From positions 1 to 58,604 of the forward strand of contig CATPBK010000114.1 in NCBI GenBank assembly GCA_955652705.1: a stretch of DNA of 58,604 nt, written 5' to 3'. Below the pieces are notes generated by a model that was not told the origin of the DNA, ran no database searches, and worked only from the letters and a program-made list of their open reading frames with translations. Origin of the DNA: Candidatus Dormiibacterota bacterium. Lineage in GTDB: Bacteria; Chloroflexota; Dormibacteria; Dormibacterales; Dormibacteraceae. Position numbers and translations under genes: made by a program. Positions 15,159-22,818 of the stretch are shown here, in pieces (position 1 is the stretch's first letter; each line of letters starts with the position of its first letter).

Positions 15159-16394
15159 ATGGGTGTCAGCACGATCAAGATGCCCCAGCTGGGTGAATCG
15201 GTCACCGAGGGCACCGTCGATCGCTGGCTCAAGAAGGAAGGTGAGTTCGTCAAGAAGGACGAGCCCATCGTCGAGGTGGTGACCGACAAGGTCAACGCCG
15301 AGATCCCCTCCCCGTTCGAAGGCAAGCTGCTCAAGATCAGTGTGCCGGAGGGCACGACGGTCGCGATCGGAATCGAGATCGCGCAGATCGAAACCGCCGG
15401 CGGCGACGGAGCGCCGGCCAGCACCCCGACGCCGACTGCCGAAACACCAGCTCCGGCGGTGGCCACCCCCACCGTGGAGGTGCCTCGGCCCGCCGCGCAG
15501 CCCGCCGGCGAGCGGCCACGGTTCAGCCCCGCCGTCCGGCGGCTCGCCGAGGAGCACGGGATCGACCCGACGACGATCACCGGCACCGGGGAAAGCGGCC
15601 GCGTCACCCGCGACGACGTGCTCGCCTTCGTGCAGAAGGGCGGCGCTCCCGCGGCGGCTGCGGCGCCTGCACCCGCTCCCACCAAGGCCGGCGACCGTGA
15701 GGAGCTGGTCAGGATCAACGCGGTCCGGCGGCAGATCGCCGAGCACATGGTCCGCAGCGTCCAGACCTCGCCCCACGTCTGGACGATGGTCGAGGTCGAC
15801 ATGACCGGCCTGGTCCGCTACCGGGAGGCGGAGAAGGACGACTACCAGCAGCGTCACGGCCTCAACCTGACTTACCTGCCCTTCGTCGCGCAGATCCTCT
15901 GCGAGGCCCTGCAGGAGTTTCCGTACCTCAACTCGAGCTGGACCGACGACGGCATCCTGCTCAAGCGTTACGTCAACCTCGGCATCGCTGTCGCCGTTCC
16001 CCCCGACGGCCTCATCGTCCCGGTCGTCAAGGACGCCGACCGGCTCGGGTTCACCGATCTGGTCAAGGCCATCTCGGACCTGACGAACCGGGCCCGCCAG
16101 AAGCAGCTCAAGACCGATGACGTCCAGGGTGGCACCTTCACCCTGAACAACACCGGGGCTACCGGCTCGATCGCCTCGATGCCGATCATCAACCAGCCGC
16201 AGGCTGCCATCCTGACTACCGAATCGATAGTGCGAAGGCCGGTCGTGATCGGGGAGGGCACGACCATCCGGAGCATGATGAACATGTGCATGAGCTTCGA
16301 TCACCGGATCCTGGACGGGTACCAGGCGGGCCAGTTCGTGAACTGGATCAAGAAGCGCCTCGAAGACTGGTCCCCGGCTTCGATCAAGCTGTGA
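15159..16394 (+). CDS. Dihydrolipoamide acyltransferase, E2 of a 2-oxoacid dehydrogenase complex
   Basis: Domains in order: lipoyl domain (residues 1-80, lipoyl Lys in EVVTDKVNAE), Ala/Pro-rich linker, E1/E3-binding domain (about 125-160, RFSPAVRRLAEEHGID ... GRVTRDDV), Ala/Pro linker, and catalytic acyltransferase domain ending with SFDHRILDGYQAG (active-site His and Asp in HxxxDG). It transfers acyl groups from lipoamide to CoA. Pyruvate or branched-chain specificity cannot be fixed; E1 and E3 genes are not in the window. lipA begins inside its stop codon (GTGA), linking the lipoylated protein with its cofactor pathway. Confidence 0.92.
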   Translation: MGVSTIKMPQLGESVTEGTVDRWLKKEGEFVKKDEPIVEVVTDKVNAEIPSPFEGKLLKISVPEGTTVAIGIEIAQIETAGGDGAPASTPTPTAETPAPAVATPTVEVPRPAAQPAGERPRFSPAVRRLAEEHGIDPTTITGTGESGRVTRDDVLAFVQKGGAPAAAAAPAPAPTKAGDREELVRINAVRRQIAEHMVRSVQTSPHVWTMVEVDMTGLVRYREAEKDDYQQRHGLNLTYLPFVAQILCEALQEFPYLNSSWTDDGILLKRYVNLGIAVAVPPDGLIVPVVKDADRLGFTDLVKAISDLTNRARQKQLKTDDVQGGTFTLNNTGATGSIASMPIINQPQAAILTTESIVRRPVVIGEGTTIRSMMNMCMSFDHRILDGYQAGQFVNWIKKRLEDWSPASIKL

Positions 16395-17284
16395 GCGATC
16401 CGATCACGCCGACACGAAAGATCCCGGACTGGATCAAGGTCCGCGTCACCGAAGGTGAGAACTACAAGGAGCTGAAGCAGCTGGTTCGCGATCAGCGGCT
16501 GCACACAGTTTGCGAAGAAGCTCATTGCCCCAACATCTATGACTGCTGGAACCGGCGCACGGCCACTTTCATGATCCTGGGCGCCGTCTGCACGCGCGCC
16601 TGCCGCTTCTGCGCGGTCACCTCGGGCCGGCCCACCGAGTTCGACATCACCGAGCCGCTCCGGGTCGCCGAGTCCGTGGCCAGGCTGGGCCTGCGCCATG
16701 CGGTGATCACATCTGTCGACCGCGACGACCTGCGCGACGGCGGCGCCGAGATCTTCGCCCGCACCATCCGCGCCATTCGGCGACGCAGCCCTGACACCAG
16801 CGTGGAGGTGCTGACGCCCGACTTCCAGGGCGACCATGACGCGGTCCGCACCGTCGTCGAGGCAGGTCCCGACATCTTCAACCACAACACCGAGACGGTG
16901 CCCCGACTCTACGCCCGGATTCGGCCCAAGGCCGTCTACGCCAGCAGCCTGGGAATCCTGCGTCACGTCAAGGAGCTGCGGCCCGACCTGGTGACCAAGT
17001 CGGGTGTGATGGTCGGACTTGGTGAGACCAGGGACGAGCTCCTCCAGGTCTTCCGCAACATGCGCGAGCACCGCGTTGACGTGCTCACGGTCGGCCAGTA
17101 CCTGCGCCCCTCGAAAAAGCATGCGGAGGTCCTCCGCTACTACCCGCCCGCGGAGTTCGACGAGCTCAAGTCCGACGCGCTTCGGATGGGCTTCGCGCAC
17201 GTCGAGTCGGGCGCTCTGGTCCGTTCTTCATACCACGCTGATGAGCAAATCCCCGCTGGTCGTCAGAGACTGCTGGCTGGGTAG
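16391..17284 (+). CDS. lipA: Lipoyl synthase
   Basis: A radical SAM enzyme that inserts two sulfurs into the octanoyl chain bound to the lipoyl domain. Both 4Fe-4S sites are visible: CEEAHCPNIYDCW (auxiliary cluster) and CTRACRFC (radical SAM CxxxCxxC), and the C-terminal VRSSYHA supplies the conserved Ser. The GTG start overlaps the E2 stop and gives the right N-terminus (297 aa); a longer frame inside the E2 gene is not needed. Confidence 0.95.
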   Translation: MSDPITPTRKIPDWIKVRVTEGENYKELKQLVRDQRLHTVCEEAHCPNIYDCWNRRTATFMILGAVCTRACRFCAVTSGRPTEFDITEPLRVAESVARLGLRHAVITSVDRDDLRDGGAEIFARTIRAIRRRSPDTSVEVLTPDFQGDHDAVRTVVEAGPDIFNHNTETVPRLYARIRPKAVYASSLGILRHVKELRPDLVTKSGVMVGLGETRDELLQVFRNMREHRVDVLTVGQYLRPSKKHAEVLRYYPPAEFDELKSDALRMGFAHVESGALVRSSYHADEQIPAGRQRLLAG

Positions 17285-17933
17285 GGTCCCCTACCGGGAC
17301 GCCTGGGACCTCCAGCGCGAGCTGGTCGAGGGCGTCAAGGCCGGGACGGCTCCGGACACGCTCCTCCTGTTGGAGCACCCGCACGTCTTCACGCTCGGGC
17401 GGCGGGGCACTGAGGATCACGTCCTCTGGGACGAAACCGAGCGCGGGCGCCGCGAAGTGGAGCTGGTCTGGAGCGACCGGGGCGGCGACGCGACCTATCA
17501 CGGTCCCGGCCAGCTGGTCGGTTATCCGGTCCTCGACCTCGACCGGATGGGCGGCGATCTGCTCACCTACCTGCGCCGCCTTGAGGGCTCGCTGATCGCC
17601 TACCTGGCGGAGCTCGGCATCGCAGGCGGGCCGGTTCCCGGACTGACCGGGGTCTGGGCCGGGGACGCCAAGGTAGCTGCGATCGGCGTGAAGCTGACCG
17701 GACGCGTGCTGAGCCACGGGTTCGCGCTCAACCTGACGACCGACCTCGCCTACTTCGACGGGATCGTGCCGTGCGGGCTGCCCGACAAGAAGACCACCTC
17801 GGTCGAGCGGCTGACTGGTCGCCGCGTACCCGTCAAGGAAGCCGCCCAGGCCTACGCACGCCACTTTGAGAGCGCGTTCGGGGTGGAGCTGAGAGCAGAC
17901 GAGGCACCGGCGCGGCTAACAGCACCGGCGTAG
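17241..17933 (+). CDS. lipB: Lipoyl(octanoyl) transferase
   Basis: LipB moves octanoate from ACP to lipoyl domains. The 230-aa product has LLLLEHPHVFTLGRRG, the GGDATYHGPGQLVGYP signature, the catalytic Lys in KVAAIGVKL and Cys in VPCGLPDKKTTS. The gene starts 44 bases before the end of lipA, so it is tightly coupled. With E2 and LipA this gives a complete endogenous lipoylation set. Confidence 0.95.
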   Translation: MSKSPLVVRDCWLGRVPYRDAWDLQRELVEGVKAGTAPDTLLLLEHPHVFTLGRRGTEDHVLWDETERGRREVELVWSDRGGDATYHGPGQLVGYPVLDLDRMGGDLLTYLRRLEGSLIAYLAELGIAGGPVPGLTGVWAGDAKVAAIGVKLTGRVLSHGFALNLTTDLAYFDGIVPCGLPDKKTTSVERLTGRRVPVKEAAQAYARHFESAFGVELRADEAPARLTAPA

Positions 17934-17973
17934 CGACGGACCTCCTCTATCACTTGTTGGAAGGGCGGCGCAT

Positions 17974-17993
17974 CGCGCGCGCACGCGCGCGCG
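17974..17993. repeat. Alternating CG/CA tract (Z-DNA-prone)
   Basis: A 20-base run of strictly alternating pyrimidine-purine (CG repeats with one CA) lies just upstream of the promoter of the next gene, covering the place where a -35 box would be. Confidence 0.6.
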
Positions 17994-18010
17994 GAACTCG
18001 GCCGCGAATT

Positions 18011-18019
18011 TGCTAGAAT
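18011..18019 (+). promoter_or_regulatory. Extended -10 promoter TGCTAGAAT
   Basis: An extended -10 (TGN-TAGAAT) is the likely promoter of the 95-aa gene, with transcription beginning near 18026 and a leader of about 66 bases. No -35 box is seen; the alternating GC tract sits there. Confidence 0.45.
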
Positions 18020-18036
18020 CTACAAGTTGCACTGCC

Positions 18037-18069
18037 ACCGGCCCTCCCGCCTGCTGGGATGGGGCCGGT
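18037..18069 (+). promoter_or_regulatory. Leader hairpin before the 95-aa gene
   Basis: ACCGGCCC (18037-18044) pairs with GGGCCGGT (18062-18069), with an inner TCCC/GGGA stem, and is followed by TTTCATTT and then the ribosome site GGAAGGTG. The stem plus T-rich tail in the 5' leader could act as an attenuator or stabilise the mRNA. Confidence 0.4.
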
Positions 18070-18091
18070 TTCATTTGGAAGGTGTCTAAGC

Positions 18092-18379
18092 ATGAGCAGT
18101 ATCACTGAGCTAGTCCCCCTCGCCACGATCGTCCCGCCCGCCAACCACGAGGTCGGCGGCGGATTCGACGCCGTGGTCGACGGTGAGCCGGTCCGAGTCC
18201 GGGCAGTGCTGGAGCGAACTGTCGTCGTCGAACATCCGGGGAGCGGAGACCGCAGCGTCGTCCGCAAGGACCTTTGCATGGTCAATCCCGAGGCCGTCGC
18301 CTTCGTGCCCGGCAACCCCAGCGCCGGGGTCGGGCCGCGCCAATGGCGCCGGCTGCCGGGCAAGCCGCCCGCGCAGTAA
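18092..18379 (+). CDS. Conserved-looking 95-aa protein, unknown function
   Basis: Start supported by GGAAGGTG 7 bases upstream. The product is a soluble beta-rich protein: a FDAVVDGEPVRVRAVLERTVVVEHP stretch of alternating hydrophobic residues suggests a small barrel or SH3-like fold, with a Pro/Gly-rich basic tail. No motif is recognised. The strong promoter, leader hairpin and ribosome site suggest a regulated, possibly abundant protein. Confidence 0.7.
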   Translation: MSSITELVPLATIVPPANHEVGGGFDAVVDGEPVRVRAVLERTVVVEHPGSGDRSVVRKDLCMVNPEAVAFVPGNPSAGVGPRQWRRLPGKPPAQ

Positions 18380-18443
18380 CTCCGCACGTCGCCTGGTGAC
18401 TTTGCGCTAGGCTAAGCTTCACATGGCCGACCGCCAAAGCCGC

Positions 18444-18449
18444 TATCAT
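18444..18449 (+). promoter_or_regulatory. -10 element TATCAT close to the GTG of the next gene
   Basis: TATCAT ends 5 bases before the GTG start, with no ribosome site between; compatible with a leaderless transcript. Confidence 0.3.
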
Positions 18450-18454
18450 ATTTA

Positions 18455-18838
18455 GTGATAGTGGTCGGAGCAGCCAGGAGCCGCCGACAGACACCCTCCT
18501 TCCGCCTCCTGGCCGTCTGGATCGCGCTCCTCGCCCTCGCCCAGATCTGTGACGTCATCACGACCGGTGCCGACATGGCGCGCGGCGGTGTCGAGGGCAA
18601 TGTTCTGGTCGGGACGCTGCTCGGAATGGGCGGGCTCGGGCTCGTGTTCGTGCTGAAGCTGGCGCTGGTTGGCGCGATGGCGATCGTCAGCCTGCTGGTT
18701 CAGCTCTACGCAATGCGCAACCCGGGCCGCGCCTCGGAGCAGGCCTATCACTTCGTCTGGCGCGCGCTCCAGCTATCGGTGGTGGGATTGCTGGTCGTGG
18801 CCGTCCACAACACCGCTCTGCTGGCCGTCATCAACTGA
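18455..18838 (+). CDS. DUF5658-like membrane protein
   Basis: The 127-aa product has three membrane segments (about residues 19-36, 52-78, 101-122). CDVITTGADMARGGVEGNVLVG followed by GLVFVLKLALVG fits the pattern of DUF5658 proteins (D-TT near the first helix, G-x-E-x-N-x-L-V and a Lys in the second). Function unknown. Its stop is 18 bases before the tRNA-Phe-derived repeat, so it is the last gene before the island. Confidence 0.65.
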   Translation: MIVVGAARSRRQTPSFRLLAVWIALLALAQICDVITTGADMARGGVEGNVLVGTLLGMGGLGLVFVLKLALVGAMAIVSLLVQLYAMRNPGRASEQAYHFVWRALQLSVVGLLVVAVHNTALLAVIN

Positions 18839-18856
18839 CCCGCGCCGTTCCCAGAA

Positions 18857-18906
18857 GTGGTGCCGAGGCCCAGATTTGAACTGGGGACACCTTGATTTTC
18901 AGTCAA
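18857..18906. repeat. attachment-site copy: 50-bp duplicate of the tRNA-Phe 3' part
   Basis: Exact 50-base copy of 22715-22764, covering one base beyond CCA, the acceptor 3' strand, T arm, variable region and anticodon stem-loop of tRNA-Phe. Identity drops immediately after (TGGCTCTGC against GTGCTCTAC), so no functional tRNA is encoded. It is the displaced end of an integration into tRNA-Phe. Confidence 0.85.
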
Positions 18907-19288
18907 TGGCTCTGCTGCGCTCGATTTGGCAGATTCTGAATTCGGGAGCAGCCCTTGACTCCTAGAACCGCTGCAGTGAAGGTCCTGACTCTGCAACTTC
19001 AATCAGGGCTGATTCGACTGTTCAGAGCTGCCTTGGCGGCTGCCAAACAGCGGGTTTCGCCCGGCGCTGTCGCGACCGAGTCACTACCGGCGCGGCTGCA
19101 GATCCGAGCTAGCGGCTCGCCATCCTGGCATCACTGGGCCTTCCTCGCTCGGAGGCTGCCCGGCTCGACTCCTGACGCCGCTGACGCAGCGCGCCAAGCC
19201 TGAACCTTTGATCGTGCGCGGACCTCTTGTCTCGCATCGCAACGTTAAGCAGTCGTCGACCTCTCGATGCACTGATCGCGCTCGACGA
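18907..19288. other. Island stretch without recognisable gene
   Basis: No frame with a start signal or family resemblance on either strand. Confidence 0.4.
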
Positions 19289-19504
19289 TCACCGCCGCCG
19301 CGTAGCCAGAAAATAGAGCCCGGCGGCCGCGACCCCAACGAGCAGAAACAAGACCACGTTGGGCGCGAGGATCAGGAACCAGGTCGCGGCGTCCCAGGCG
19401 CGGTGGCGGTAGTTCATCAGAAACCAGAGCTGCGGCAGGCCTACGACTACGGCTGCCACCGCCACGCCGATCAATGTGCCCGCGAGCCACCGCTTCATAC
19501 GCAC
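19289..19504 (-). CDS. Small membrane protein, 71 aa
   Basis: Two predicted membrane segments (about residues 6-27 and 43-66) with basic ends (MRMKRW, ATRRR). Start GTG 19504 or ATG 19498; GGGGTGAT lies about 6-12 bases upstream. No family recognised. Its place inside the island suggests cargo; whether it is expressed is unclear. Confidence 0.45.
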   Translation of the reverse strand: MRMKRWLAGTLIGVAVAAVVVGLPQLWFLMNYRHRAWDAATWFLILAPNVVLFLLVGVAAAGLYFLATRRR

Positions 19505-19893
19505 TGATCACCCCGCGCCTGCGGCTTCTGGCATCACCTCCGGAACCGCCGCCGTCGGTCGACCCTTTGGCCACGGCCTCCGCGTGCGTGGCAGGACGCC
19601 GAGTCTTTCGCGGTCAGCGCTGGCCAAGCCAGACCATGTCGCGAGCTGGCCTTCGGGTTGTGTGTCGGCCTGGCTGAAGCGTCGTGCAAGCTGGGGTGCC
19701 TGCCGGACCCGGCCTATCTTGCTCCCCCCAATGGGGGTCAGTTTGGCTCTTGAATGAGCAAGAGCTGCTCCACGATTGGACGTGCCGAGAGTCGACCCAC
19801 CTGAGTGCAGGGGCTCAGGAACCTGAGACAGTTCTGGTCATGAAAGGTAGGCGCAGGGGCTCGGTGGATTGGAGCATCACTTCCTTTGTAGGA
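19505..19893. other. Island stretch without recognisable gene
   Basis: Short overlapping frames only, none convincing. A CCCCCAATGGGGG palindrome near 19725 is the only clear structure. Confidence 0.4.
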
Positions 19894-20460
19894 CTAGGGC
19901 GAGTACAGCAAGTCGAGGTCGGCGTGTCCTGTAGCCCATTGAAGACTGAAGTGCCAGCAGCCGGCGGTCGGTACCTGCACTCCATCGGGATAGATCGTCG
20001 GGCCGGAGTCAGCCGGACGAGAGGCCGTCAAGGCGGGCTCGGCAGCTCCTGTTGGGTGTACACGAATCTCCAATGAGCCGTGGTTCCGCGGCGTACCCAC
20101 AACCCATAGAATCTTCGCCGGCGCGTTAGCGTCAGCCTTGAGGGGGTAGGCCAAGAGGAAACCAGCTATGGGCGAGGGACCAGCTAGGGCATAAGGAGCG
20201 TCCTCCATTTCGGTGAGGCCCTGAATCCCGTCGTGGAGCCAGGTCGGCATTCCTCCTCTGTACACCTGCGTTGAGCCGCAGCCTCCGGAGACGGGGATGG
20301 CGTTCGCGAGAGGGCTTGGTGGTGGGGCGGCCCGGATAGCAGGCGATGGTCGGGTCGTTATTGCCGTGCCGGAGCAGGCCATCGCCAGAAACGCGGCAAC
20401 GAAGACTCCAACAATGCGCGTGGCCGCCCCCGCGGTCTCGTTCAGCGTGCTGGTGGGCAT
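19894..20460 (-). CDS. Putative lipoprotein, 188 aa
   Basis: From the ATG at 20460 the product has a type II signal: IVGVFVAAFLAMAC with the lipobox LAMAC at about residues 25-29. The mature part is Pro/Ala-rich, then a beta-rich domain ending GCWHFSLQWATGHADLDLLY, a pattern (GCW then alternating hydrophobics) I have seen in uncharacterised secreted Chloroflexota/Dormibacterota-type proteins. Probably exposed outside the membrane. Function unknown. Confidence 0.65.
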   Translation of the reverse strand: MPTSTLNETAGAATRIVGVFVAAFLAMACSGTAITTRPSPAIRAAPPPSPLANAIPVSGGCGSTQVYRGGMPTWLHDGIQGLTEMEDAPYALAGPSPIAGFLLAYPLKADANAPAKILWVVGTPRNHGSLEIRVHPTGAAEPALTASRPADSGPTIYPDGVQVPTAGCWHFSLQWATGHADLDLLYSP

Positions 20461-20667
20461 TCTGGTGGCTCGTCTGGGTTCCTGAGGCCGCTCAGCTTGA
20501 GGCTGGGGATGCCGCGGCGCCGACGCCAAGTGATGCGACTGTCGCTGCAATCCCATTCGACACCTTCATCACCGCGAGATACTCCGAAGCGTCTGGCGAC
20601 GTTCCCTTGACCGAATCTGGCCGACGTCCTGGGTTTCATTTTTGGTTCGTAGCAACCAAAAGACTCG

Positions 20668-21252
20668 TCAGTCAGGAGGGCTGGGGCCCCTGGGGCACGA
20701 TCGCCGACACCGTGTTGGATCGATCGCCGAGGTTCCTTGGACGGCGGTCAAGTGATGTCCGGACGAAAGAACCTTCACGACGATCGGTACGGCTGTGACG
20801 GACCAAGCTGTAGGCCACGGCCAGGGTCCAGTTGTCCATGACCGTCCGCCGTCAGTAGTGCGATAAAGCACTTCGGCGGTCGACCATCCGGTCTCGGCAT
20901 CTTCGAAATGAAACATGCGCTTGCATCGCGAACGGGAAAGTCAGTGGACAACGGGGTGATGTTCGTCTACCTGCGCGCGTACCGCCCAGCTGACACCGAA
21001 GTCTGTGGTGACGTAGAGGGACGCGTCCTCTGAGTTGCCGTCGCACCGTCGGCTGGCCAGGATCCACGCCGTTGAAGCGTCCACAAATGACAGGCTCGGC
21101 AGGAATGCTTCAACGGCGAATGGCAGAGGTCTGGGCTCCCAGTTCACGCGTGGCCGCGCTGCGTCGTCGAGCAGCAGGCGAACCAAACCGCCAACCGAGA
21201 GTCCCGTGATCCCCGACTCCCTCACCAGGTCCTGTGCCGACCATCCTCGCAA
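20668..21252 (-). pseudogene. Broken YCF48/BNR-repeat-like protein gene
   Basis: Two pieces in the same frame (21252-20941 and 20916-20668) are separated only by a TGA at 20943-20941 and eight codons. Each has a repeat typical of sialidase/YCF48 beta-propellers: YVTTDFGVSW in the first, LYRTTDGGRSW in the second, each preceded by a W-containing strand. The last 25 residues look out of frame, suggesting a further frameshift. TTG start with no clear ribosome site. Confidence 0.5.
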
Positions 21253-21395
21253 TGCCAGCTCGCGGTCGAGCCGAGCGCGGCTAGAGGCCGAGTTCCATCG
21301 GCCGGATCGTCGCCGGCCTCCTACGGGCGCGGGTCATCATTGGTGTCGCCGAGCTGCTCGACGAGGGCGTCGCGCGCACAGAGCCTTGAGACCGG

Positions 21396-21836
21396 TTAGA
21401 CGTTGCCTTGTAGTCGTCGGCGCTCGAGCTCGGCGACGAGCTGCGCCGGGGTTACGACCGGCGGTCTGGAGGCTTGAAGGCTGGTCAGGTGCTTGTCCCC
21501 CGAAACAACGAAGTCCACGCCGGCTTCCCTTGCCAAGGCGAAGAGGTAGTCGTCACGCGGGTCAGCCAAGACAACCGGCTCGACCAACAAGGGGTCTTCC
21601 CGGACATCGGCGGCCGCCGCGAGCAGGTCGACGTACTCGGTAGCTTCTACCTCCGAGATGTAGCGGCGCAGGCGGGGCCGGCCCAGGACCGAGCGAACCT
21701 CGCGCAGCAGCTCTGGGCAGACGACCAGGTTCAGCTCCGCGTCTTGCCAGGCCCTGACGATGCGGTCGGGGTTGCCGACCCGACTGATAGCTGCCGAGAC
21801 AAGGACCGTCGCGTCCGGCACGACGGTCAGGATCAA
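21396..21836 (-). CDS. PIN-domain toxin of a type II toxin-antitoxin pair
   Basis: The 146-aa product has the four acidic residues of PIN RNases: Asp in VPDATVLVSA, Glu in CPELLREV, Asp in DPRDDYLFAL and Asp in VSGDKHL. It belongs to the COG1569-like toxin group, expected to cleave RNA when free. The TTG start lies 3 bases after the antitoxin stop, typical of toxin-antitoxin operons. A GTG five codons in is an alternative start. Confidence 0.85.
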   Translation of the reverse strand: MILTVVPDATVLVSAAISRVGNPDRIVRAWQDAELNLVVCPELLREVRSVLGRPRLRRYISEVEATEYVDLLAAAADVREDPLLVEPVVLADPRDDYLFALAREAGVDFVVSGDKHLTSLQASRPPVVTPAQLVAELERRRLQGNV

Positions 21837-21839
21837 GGC

Positions 21840-22094
21840 TCAGCGGCGGTGCCGGGCAGCCTTGCTCCCCTCGCCTCTGCTGGCGTGCAGTTCCGCGTTT
21901 GCGAGCTCGAGCGCCTCTTCCTCTGTCAACTCGCTCGGCCGCTGCCGCAAGCGCTCGATGAGGTCCAGGCCGAGGTACTGGCGCAGCGCCCGCTCGTGGA
22001 TGTCCTTCTCCTTGAGGCGCATGTTGAGGGCAGCCTGCTTGAGTGCTCGGCGTACGCGCTCGTCCAGTTCGAACGTCACCTTGACTTTGGGCAT
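21840..22094 (-). CDS. RHH-type antitoxin
   Basis: From the ATG at 22094 the 84-aa product begins MPKVKVTFELDERVRRALKQ, a ribbon-helix-helix strand and helices (residues about 1-45), then an acidic C-terminal segment (SELTEEEALELANAEL) that would wrap the toxin. It precedes the PIN gene by 3 bases. A palindrome upstream is a likely autoregulatory operator. Confidence 0.83.
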   Translation of the reverse strand: MPKVKVTFELDERVRRALKQAALNMRLKEKDIHERALRQYLGLDLIERLRQRPSELTEEEALELANAELHASRGEGSKAARHRR

Positions 22095-22106
22095 GCTTGA
22101 ACCATA

Positions 22107-22132
22107 CAGCTTCCCAGGAAGCCAGGAAGCTG
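22107..22132. promoter_or_regulatory. Putative operator of the toxin-antitoxin operon
   Basis: CAGCTTCC (22107-22114) and GGAAGCTG (22125-22132) form an 8-bp inverted repeat with a 10-base spacer, 13-38 bases upstream of the antitoxin ATG. RHH antitoxins usually bind such sites to repress their own operon. Confidence 0.5.
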
Positions 22133-22714
22133 GGCCGAGCTTGATCGATTGTTCAGCTGAAGTTGACCGTGATGGGTACCGGGTGGTGGCCGCCACGCTG
22201 GTTTCGTCTCGCTGTCAAGCCTTCACGCGGTCTCCGACCTTCCTGAATGTGGGTTCTTACCGCCAACTGAGCAAGCTTCGCGCACGATCGGAGTCCAGCG
22301 TTACGCTCAGGCGCCGTGCGCCCTTCTGAGCCACGACCCCATGGTGCACGGCTTAGCACACGGCATGTGGGTAAGTTCCCATCCACACGCGGCTCTAGAC
22401 TGAGCGGGGCTGACTGCGCGAGGTCGAGCGGCCGCGATCCGGCTCAGCAGGCCGAGCGGTCGCCTACGATGACGCGCGCCGAGCTCGCCCGGTCCGGGAC
22501 GGAGGAGACCACCAGCAGCGCCTGAGCTTTTGCCGAGGTAAGCCCGAACGGGTTCTTGCTGGCGACGTGCGTCAAGCCCGGCTGGAATTACAGGGGCTTT
22601 TTCGCGCGCTCGCTGTATTAGACCACTTAACTGTGCAAACTCAACCCTGTCGAAGGCTCGTCTAGCAGACCCATGCAAACTATCAAGTGCTGCAAACGAA
22701 CTCGAGATGGAGAG
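22133..22714. other. Island stretch next to tRNA-Phe, no gene seen
   Basis: Nearly 600 bases without a convincing frame. This is where an integrase gene would be expected next to the attachment site; none is recognisable. Confidence 0.5.
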
Positions 22715-22764
22715 GTGGTGCCGAGGCCCAGATTTGAACTGGGGACACCTTGATTTTCAGTCAA
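22715..22764. repeat. attachment-site copy inside tRNA-Phe
   Basis: The 3' part of the intact tRNA-Phe gene, from the anticodon stem to one base past CCA, identical over 50 bases to 18857-18906. Confidence 0.85.
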
Positions 22765-22792
22765 GTGCTCTACCGAACTGAGCTACCTCGGC
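22719..22792 (-). tRNA. tRNA-Phe (GAA)
   Basis: The complement folds with acceptor GCCGAGG/CCTCGGC, anticodon loop CTGAAAA (anticodon GAA), T loop TTCAAAT and discriminator A; CCA is encoded (22716-22718). It is the integration site of the island downstream. Confidence 0.96.
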
Positions 22793-22818
22793 ACGGGTCG
22801 TAATTCTACAAAGGGCAC

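Larger units (their letters stand above)
18857..22764. mobile_element. Remnant genomic island integrated at tRNA-Phe
   Basis: About 3.86 kb bounded by the 50-bp direct repeat, with the intact tRNA at one end. Gene density is low and composition visibly less GC-rich than the flanks. Content: a small membrane protein, a lipoprotein, a broken YCF48/BNR-like gene and a PIN/RHH toxin-antitoxin pair. No integrase, transposase or replication gene is recognisable, so it is a decayed or satellite element, or was mobilised by an integrase encoded elsewhere. Confidence 0.7.

Noticed and set aside
18841-18930. Second complete tRNA-Phe gene
   Set aside because: Only the 3' part is present; the D arm and acceptor 5' strand are missing, so it is an attachment-site copy.
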